A stretch of DNA of 64,000 nucleotides, taken from Rostratula benghalensis (lineage: Eukaryota; Chordata; Aves; Charadriiformes; Rostratulidae). Location: positions 62,001 to 126,000 of the forward strand of contig VXAI01000137.1 of NCBI GenBank assembly GCA_013399305.1, read 5' to 3'. The notes beneath the pieces are model-generated. The model did not search any database and was not told where the DNA came from. It saw nothing but the letters and a program-made list of their open reading frames with translations. Every line of letters begins with the position of its first letter. Position 1 is the first letter of the stretch. Of the stretch, positions 56,841 to 64,000 are shown one piece after another. The position numbers and the translations under genes are program-made.

Positions 56841-59800
56841 TTGCCATTGCCATATTGGTCGTGGTCATACGGACGGGGACTGCAGCATGTGACAGGGCAG
56901 AACCTTTGAGAGTAATTTGCTAAGTCATAGTGAACAAGCAAAAATGCAAGCAGTAGCTGCAGTCTTTGGCTTTTACTCAGTGTAGTTACTGCTCTGGAGG
57001 AAACACTCGAATTATGTAGTATATGAAAGCAAACTTTTTTTTTTCTTTGGTGGAAGAGGTTTGAGGTTCATTAGAATAAAATGCTGTGGGAGGATTGCTT
57101 GTGTCTGCCTGCAAAAGAAGCTGGGAACGCTCCCTAGTGGCCTTGGTGAATAAGCAAACAGGGACTTTTTCACAAGCATGGTGAAGGAACAGGAGGCTTG
57201 TCAGCTTGGAACTGATAGTCCTTTCAATCTCCTGAAAATAATATATTCATGGTAGTGTGAGTCTGTGTTTCTATTCCTGTTGGTTCTCTTAAGTCATATT
57301 CAGTCCTTTATCTCTGCCTTTGACCTAAGTTTTCACCCTGCTTTAACAAGGCAGTAAGAAGCATCACTATCTTCCTTAACTTGCACAAAACTGGCTGGAG
57401 AGCTTCTGTGGAGTGCTCCCAGTGTGGGAGAACTGGAGCTTCCTCCCTCACGCTTGTCCCTTCTTCATTGTAGCTTTATCTAGCAGTGGCAGGAGACCTT
57501 CAGAAAGTTCTTCTGTGGGATATTTGGGAAGTTACCCCTAGTTGTGCTTGCAGGCCCTCTGAGGCTTGTAAAAGGCTAAACCTTTTTTGAGATTCTCAGT
57601 TTTGCCATTGAATTTGCCTGATGAACAGGCCAGGGGAAGTTCTTGGTGCTGTTCTTAAAACCAGCTGTTCTGATTGCTTGAGTGTTTCCTTTTGAATATG
57701 TAGGTAGTGTTTAATGCAACTGTGGGAATCTGGCCAGTTACATCGGCCTGTGTTTTGCTGACTGGAGCTGTAAAGCTCCCTGGCTAACCTTGAGCAAATC
57801 TAGTGTTAACGGGGGGGAGAAAAACAAGCCAAGGAGTAGCAGCAGCATATTCCTTCCCTCAAAGACATCCTCCCTTCCTCGCTCACAAGCTTCTTGAGTT
57901 GTTTTTCTCAGAAGTCTTTAGAAGCGGAAGAAAAATGAGCTCACTTTGCATTCCTTGTTAGAGAGGTGAGGTCCTTTATTTAAAAAAGAGTATTTTCTTC
58001 AAATGTAGTCTTTTAGAAATGAAGGAAACACCAAAATCATACACATAAGGAGGCTCTGAAGTTTTATATCCCATTGAATAGGTTTTGGAAGCAAATTTTA
58101 ATCTCTGATGGCCAGACTTGCTGTGGCTATAACTGGACTCTTAAGTGGTTCTGCTTTTTGATTAACCTCAAGGAAATATCAACTGGTTATTACTGATGAC
58201 AAAAATGTCAGTTTATTTTTACAAGGTTTTGTAATATTATTGTGTCTGCTGGATGCATCTGTGTTGGTGTCAGGATAGAGGGTTGGTAAATGCTTGAGCT
58301 AGATCTCAAGTTACTGACAGCAAGTTGAGTCACTGAGGCTCTGTTTATGCTGTTTCAGGTAAAATGTAGCTTAACTTGGTCTAAACTGCTTTCTAGCACA
58401 TTTTATCTTCCAATTAGAGTAAGCTGAAAGTGACTGAAAGCAATTCTGGCACCTCTGTTGGCAACCAGTACCTTGTGCTGGTTTCCATCTGATACTCACT
58501 CTCTTGATGCCTGCTGCATCTGTCTCAGAGTAAGTGTAGCATTCTTTGTGCTTTGAAAAACTTTTAAAGCTTTTTGAAATGCAAGCCCAGGCATTTTTTT
58601 GGGATACAGAGCTGAGAATGCAGCCCTATATCTTCCTATATGAAAAAAAAGTGTGGGAGTTACTGTCTCTCACAATGTCTTCCATGCTTTTAATCATATT
58701 GACACTCAGACTGGAATGACTCTGGATGGCAGAATTAGGAAGTTGGTTTTGGCATGCATGTGCACAAACATTTAGTAAGAAACATTCCCAGTTAGAGTTG
58801 GAAACCACCGTTATGTACTTTAAAGCTTTAGACTGTGAATGAAAACAGAAGGTTCATGTTATTTCTGCTTTTTCCTGCAAGGTGCATGTCTCTACGTGTA
58901 GTTCTCTGTACGGGAGGCTGGAGAGTTTTCTGTACTTTTTCTAGAAGAGGAAAGGGAGTTATTTTGGCAGTCACAACCCAGGTGCACAGATGAAAACAAA
59001 AGTATTCCCAAAATACCAAAAGTGAGAACAACCCCCAAATTACTCAAGAGCTGTGTTAAGTGCCCTGCATGTTGGTCACGAAAGGTTGTACTGCTCTTGG
59101 TGTAGGCCCTGGTGAAATGCTCAAGCAGAAAAACAAAGGCTTGTGTCCAGTAGGGTGTTCCCAGGTGCATTAAACCCTAATGCAGTTTTGGATGCGGATG
59201 TAGACATCTAGCACTTGTTACCTTCATGAACATAACTTTGATTATGCCTTCTCAGGCCTTTTTATAATTCAGATATGAGGTGCAATTTGAAACATCGATG
59301 CATATTCTGGAAGAAATGCAAATTCAAGTTTTAAGGAATAGCATCAGTGCTCTAGAGGCATACACGTACTGTGTTGTGTAGATTCGGTTTATAATTCCGT
59401 AGTTAAGGTGGAATTGATCTCCTCTGCTCTTATGGGGCAGACACAATTCTATCTGAATGACAGTGTAGTCAATAAAACCATAGAATTTCTTTTGGTAGCA
59501 GAATTATAGACTAAATAGAAATAATTCCATTTTAAAAAAAGAATCCTTTGTGATATATCCTCTTTGGTTAAACATTTGTCTTTTATTCCATTTAGATAAA
59601 GCCTTTTGAAGTTTTCTGACGAGCCTGTTTTAGAAATAATAGCTAAGCAACCAACATGATTTTTTTTCCCCTTGCATTTCTCTTTGGCAAGTGAAACATT
59701 TTTTGAAGGAAAATATTAGCGAAATGGTCTTTATTGATGTATTACCTCTATTCACTCACTGAAGTGAAACTACTCGGTAATTTTGGTTGCACATTAGTTT

Positions 59801-59876
59801 GCTCTGCCTTTCCTAGGAAAGAAATTCTACTTACTTCATTCTATTAGATAAGTGAGAAGGAATCTGTAGGTGGAGG

Positions 59877-60218
59877 ATGGTGGGAGATTCGGAGCAGTGG
59901 GCACAGTGTGCCCATGGTATATGTGGGCAGCACAGTGGAAATGATGAGGCTGGTTCAAATGCAGCATGGAAAGATGAAAAAGACGAAGTGAGTGCAGCAG
60001 ACATGAAGAAGGATGCTGTTTTGCCTGAGGAAAACACTGCTATCCATAAGATATTTAAAGACAGGACTTGTGTACAAGATGAAGAGATCTCTGAAACAAA
60101 ACACAGATGGCTTCTAAGCTCTGAAATACAAACAGCTGCTGAATCCTGGAGGTTACTCAACTTCACAGAGCTTTCACATTTGAGAGGAAGGCTGTGTGCC
60201 TGCCTGGACCAGCTCTAG
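59877..60218 (+). CDS. Unrecognised 113-codon ATG open frame inside MKLN1 intron 8
   Basis: The frame runs from ATG at 59877 to TAG at 60216-60218 in non-repetitive sequence. Its middle part is hydrophilic and rich in Glu, Asp and Lys (for example WKDEKDEVSAADMKKD), which looks more protein-like than the other non-repeat frames. It has no recognised family, no signal peptide and no membrane segment. It starts about 270 bases before the old CR1 copy. It may be chance, a lineage-specific exon or a decayed pseudogene fragment. Confidence 0.15.
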   Translation: MVGDSEQWAQCAHGICGQHSGNDEAGSNAAWKDEKDEVSAADMKKDAVLPEENTAIHKIFKDRTCVQDEEISETKHRWLLSSEIQTAAESWRLLNFTELSHLRGRLCACLDQL

Positions 60219-60489
60219 CATGAAGAAACTTACTGTCAGCCACCATCTACACTGAACTCTGATTTCAGAAACTGTAAGCGGTGTGAAAATTTAAGGTCTG
60301 GTTTTATAGCTGTGCTTTAAGTGGCCTTACACAGTGGGCAATGCTGCTTGCAGATAACTAAATCTTTGGTTATTACACAGGGAAGTGATATCCTTTTGTA
60401 GGTGACTTTCAAGATACCTTACACCTAGATTTTTTTACTTGTGCCATAAGCCTTTCTTAATTCTAGGGACGCTGATCCTCAAATACACC

Positions 60490-61300
60490 CCTAGTGAGTG
60501 TGAGATGGGAGCAAATTGGGAGGGCAGTGGTTGGTGGACTAGAGAACAGGAGCCAAAGGGACCCTGAACCTGTGAGGTTCAGCTGAGACAACAAATGTGG
60601 AGTCCTCAACCGGGGATGTTGCAGCTGGAGACCTGATTGTGTGGAAAGAAGATTTGCAAGGTGGTAGAGAGCTGAATGTGCGTCAGCAATGTGTCCTTGT
60701 GGTGAGGAAGGCCAACCCTCCTGCCAGACCTTCTCAGCAGAAGTACGGCCAGCAGGTTAAGGGAAGCAATGATGTTCCTCTCTTTGATGCTTGAGGCCAC
60801 ATCTGGGGTGCTGTGCCCAGTTAGGGCTCTCTGGTCCAATAAGCATGGTGACAATCTGAAAGTGAGCCCCCTGAAGGGCCACCAAGGCTGTCAGGGGCTG
60901 GAGCACATGATGTATGAGCAGATGCTTAGGGAGCTGGTTTTGTTCAGCTTGCAGAAGAAAAGGCTTATGGAAGGATCTTCGAGCTGTCTTGAGCTGGTGG
61001 GAGACCATGGAGAAGATAAATTCGTTTTGAGGAGTGCAGAGGGAGAGGGTGAAGGGTAATGGACACATTGCATCAATGGAAATTCCAGTTAGATAGTAGG
61101 AAAAAAAAATAAAATAGTGAAAATGATCAGGGAGCAGGAGTCTGCAGAGTCTGAAATACCTGTCTTTGGAGATATGCCAAATGTAACTGAAGAATTCCTT
61201 GTGCAACCTGGTCTGTCACTGAAGTTAGCACTACTGAGAGGACTCACGACCTGGATGACTTGCAGAGGTGCTTTAGGCCCATAATTCTTCCGTATTTTGT
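60490..61300 (+). mobile_element. Old, diverged CR1 copy, plus strand
   Basis: Weak but collinear CR1 similarity runs through the block: AGGGACCCTGAACCTGTGAG, CAGCAATGTGTCCTTGTGGT, GAGGAAGGCCAACCC, TTGAGGCCACATCTGGGGTG, GGGCTGGAGCACATGATGTA, GCTTAGGGAGCTGGTTTTGT, TGTGCAACCTGGTCTGTC and GACCTGGATGACTTGCAGAG. It is clearly older than the other copies and has no intact frame. The ends are approximate. Confidence 0.8.
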
Positions 61301-64000
61301 GGAAAACTGTTCTAGCAGAGACGTGGAAATACCATTTGACCCAAGTGTTTATTTAAATCTGTCACCGGGATTGGAATATATTCATTGTGCCTATTGATTA
61401 GAGGGGGAAAACCAGGGATGCTGAGGCATAGCCAACATGGGTCAGCCTGGCTTTAGCAGTCTGTGTAACATCCTGATCAAACGAGGAAGACCACCAAGAA
61501 TCCCACCAAGGGTTTTACCACATGGAGAAGATGGAGTTCACAAGCTCGAAAAGATTTCGAGAGCATACCTGACCCTAGACTGAAACAACTGCTAGGTATT
61601 TAACAGGGCCTAGAAAGGCTGCTTTCTGCAATCTTCTGAAAACTGGAACTTACAGAGAGCTTGACAGGAAACGTTAATTTTTGGGAGCGTATGTTCTCTA
61701 ATACTTTGAGGAATGCTCTGGCACTTTCTAGTCTTTCACAGAGTAAGAGAAGAAAAGAATTTAGATGTTATAGACACATTTCTGACTGAGCAAGCAGTTT
61801 AGAAATATTCACAGAACATATTTAATTCAAAGTGTTGAATTTATATTCAAAATAAACGTAGAGGAGATAAGGTTAAGATGCTGGAGGAGGAATTTGACTT
61901 CCTAAATGTAACTGGTAAAAGCTCTGGATAAATATAACTCCTTTCATGTTTTTCTTGGTGCCTTGCAGGTAGGTTTGAAAATTCTTCTGCTCTGTCCCTA
62001 AAGCAGGGTAGAGACTTGCTTGAATAAAGCAGTGTAAATATTGCTGCCTTACATATTGCTCTGGTTCGAAGGAAGAATCCTTCCCTCTGCCAGAGGAAGA
62101 TGCATCCTGAGTTCCCAAGAGCTGCTACAGTAGAAATAGATCGATGTGAGGCTGCTGTGCTCCCCTCAAGCTTCCTACTCCTGCTGCCTGGAAGTTTGTG
62201 GTCTCTTCTCTCTGTGTTTGCCCTCTTCTTTGAGTATTTTTCTGATGTGTTGTTTTTGGTGGCAATGCCTGGGAATGCTGGGCATGCATGCGGGGTCTAT
62301 CCTGCCTGCAGGATGGAAAAATAACCTTCCCCACAAAATCTGAATGGGCAGATAGAGCAGAAGGTATGATACTGACTGGGGAATGGAGTGGAGCTCATCT
62401 TGTTTATAAAAAAAAAAAAAACCAACCCAAACCAAGCAGAACCACAAAAACAAAATAAACCCCAAAACCAAACTAATTTTTCCATAGATCATTGGAGAAC
62501 AATTTTGAACTTTAGAAGAACTATGAGAAAGTGGTTTCTTGACATTACCAGCAATAGGTGCATTTATGTATTAAGAAATGTTCCTTTACAATACAGAGAC
62601 TTCCTACAAAAATACATGTATGCTTCTGTAATGAGATGCAAAAAATATGTAGCCATTTTGAGTCTAGGTAGCGATGGAGGCTGGGTTTCATCTGAGCTAG
62701 AGTTTTACATGGAGGTGAAAAATGAGCTTGGCAAGGCATGCTGCTCATGTACACTTGTGTTATCACGGTTGTGCTTGGACTCTGGGGATGCTCACACCGA
62801 CTGTACGGTTGTCCTCCTCTTTCAGGGCTTACAGGCCGTTTAATTCTGTCAGCTTGGATTTAGGTAACTTTCAAAATCTTGAGTTTTCATCAGATTCTTT
62901 CAGGTTTGCTATTAAATTTCATCCGAGACCACAAAGCCTTTACAGGCAGGCCTGACGTTTTGGCAAGGCCCCAATAGGATACTTAGCTGGTGCCAAATCT
63001 TTTTATTTTTCTCGGCTATCAATGAAGCTGTTGTGGTAATGTGGGTTTTGTGAGCTGTGAGAATTTATGCGCACAAAGGGACCTGCTCTTTGCAGGGAAC
63101 ACTGGGAGCCCTGAGTCCAGGAGGAAGGGTAATTAAAGTTAATGAACCAGGGTAACCTTTCCATGGTGATGACCACTATCCTGATGGTAGGTAAGGGTCA
63201 GGGACTATTCCCATTTTATAATCGCCCTTCTAACTCTGCTCTTTAATTGGTGCTGGATTAAAAATTGGCCATTACCTCCATAATAGAACTGGTTTGTGGG
63301 TTTTAAAGGAGTTTTTCAAAGCTGTGTAAGTCTTCAGTGGCTTGTTCTTGGACTTGGCTTTGCGTTGTGTTTTAATGCAGTCTGCAAACGAAGTATTTTT
63401 AGCATTTGAGACCAGATAGTGATGTTCCTATAATGGGAACAACTTAGCTATCTCTCCATGTCAGAACAGAGACTTCTTCCTTAAATGCTTCCCATGTTTA
63501 GAGCCTTCAGCTGGTTTTATCAGCAAGTCTGAAACTTGGAACTTAACTGTCCGTGGAGCAGTTGTGGGTTACACAACCTGTGGGTAACAGGCTCTAAAAA
63601 TGGGCCCAAAACGCTGCCTTAAAGCTGTAATTTGTGGTTACTTGCATTTGCAGCATCAGGTAAGTTACTTCAGGCAAGGTGTTTCCCTGGAAGAGTTGCT
63701 CATCATCGTTGAAGTCAATTTTTCTTTTGAAGGGATGGACTAAACAACTGCTGCTACCTCAGAAATCTCTAACAGCCTAAAATGCACAGTATCCAGCATG
63801 TTAAATATTGTTCATTTGTCTTTTGTGAATTTTAATCAGAAGGCTGGGGATTTGATTGCCTCTTATGTGTGTGTAGATGTAAAAAAATGACTCCTTGAGA
63901 ATTGGCTGTCTATCAATCCTAAAAATTTCCGGTACTAAACCAAACCACATTTCTTTGTCCTGGTGACTGGTTCCATTCAAACAGATGCTTCAAGTAAGAA

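Noticed and set aside
61400..61700. Possible further old retroelement sequence (CAACATGGGTCAGCCTGGC)
   Set aside because: The resemblance to CR1 coding sequence is too short and weak to support a call.
62388..62843. Plus-strand 151-codon frame
   Set aside because: Begins in an A/C-rich low-complexity tract, and the remainder shows no recognisable domain.

Overview
The window is vertebrate genomic DNA and almost certainly avian. It carries at least eleven CR1 LINE fragments, most of them 3' fragments with ATTCTATG-type ends where the 3' end is preserved. It also has compact introns, frequent A/C-rich tracts, and one split gene whose exons translate to a protein nearly identical to human muskelin. 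No tRNA, rRNA, CRISPR or bacterial-type gene was seen.

Layout. Positions 1-10128 lie upstream of the gene. No protein-coding exon was recognised there. The interval holds a probable conserved noncoding block (about 3055-3480), a GC-richer patch (about 7190-7560) and a degenerate minisatellite (about 9470-10125). Positions 10128-10640 form a CpG-island promoter with GC boxes and a YY1-type AAGATGGCGGC motif across the start codon. In mammals this promoter is divergent, with LINC-PINT on the opposite strand, so the upstream interval may hold the avian LINC-PINT counterpart on the minus strand. That is inference from synteny.

From 10297 to 56059 the plus strand carries MKLN1 coding exons 1-8 (10297-10388, 25621-25690, 34100-34242, 35630-35718, 41703-41812, 46317-46509, 55186-55263, 55994-56059). 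All junctions are GT-AG and all phases agree. Together they give 841 coding bases, or 280 codons plus one base: the discoidin-like domain, LisH and CTLH. The kelch propeller must lie beyond position 64000; positions 56060-64000 are intron 8. Muskelin is a subunit of the GID/CTLH E3 ubiquitin ligase.

The introns are mostly unique sequence with CR1 insertions, concentrated at 44-52 kb around exon 6. The most unusual structure is a 5'-truncated CR1 (27380-28256) bounded exactly on both sides by direct repeats of about 320 bp, far longer than a normal target-site duplication. Two phase-compatible candidate alternative terminal exons in intron 6 (50659-50759 and 54789-54829) would give a short muskelin lacking part of CTLH and all kelch repeats.
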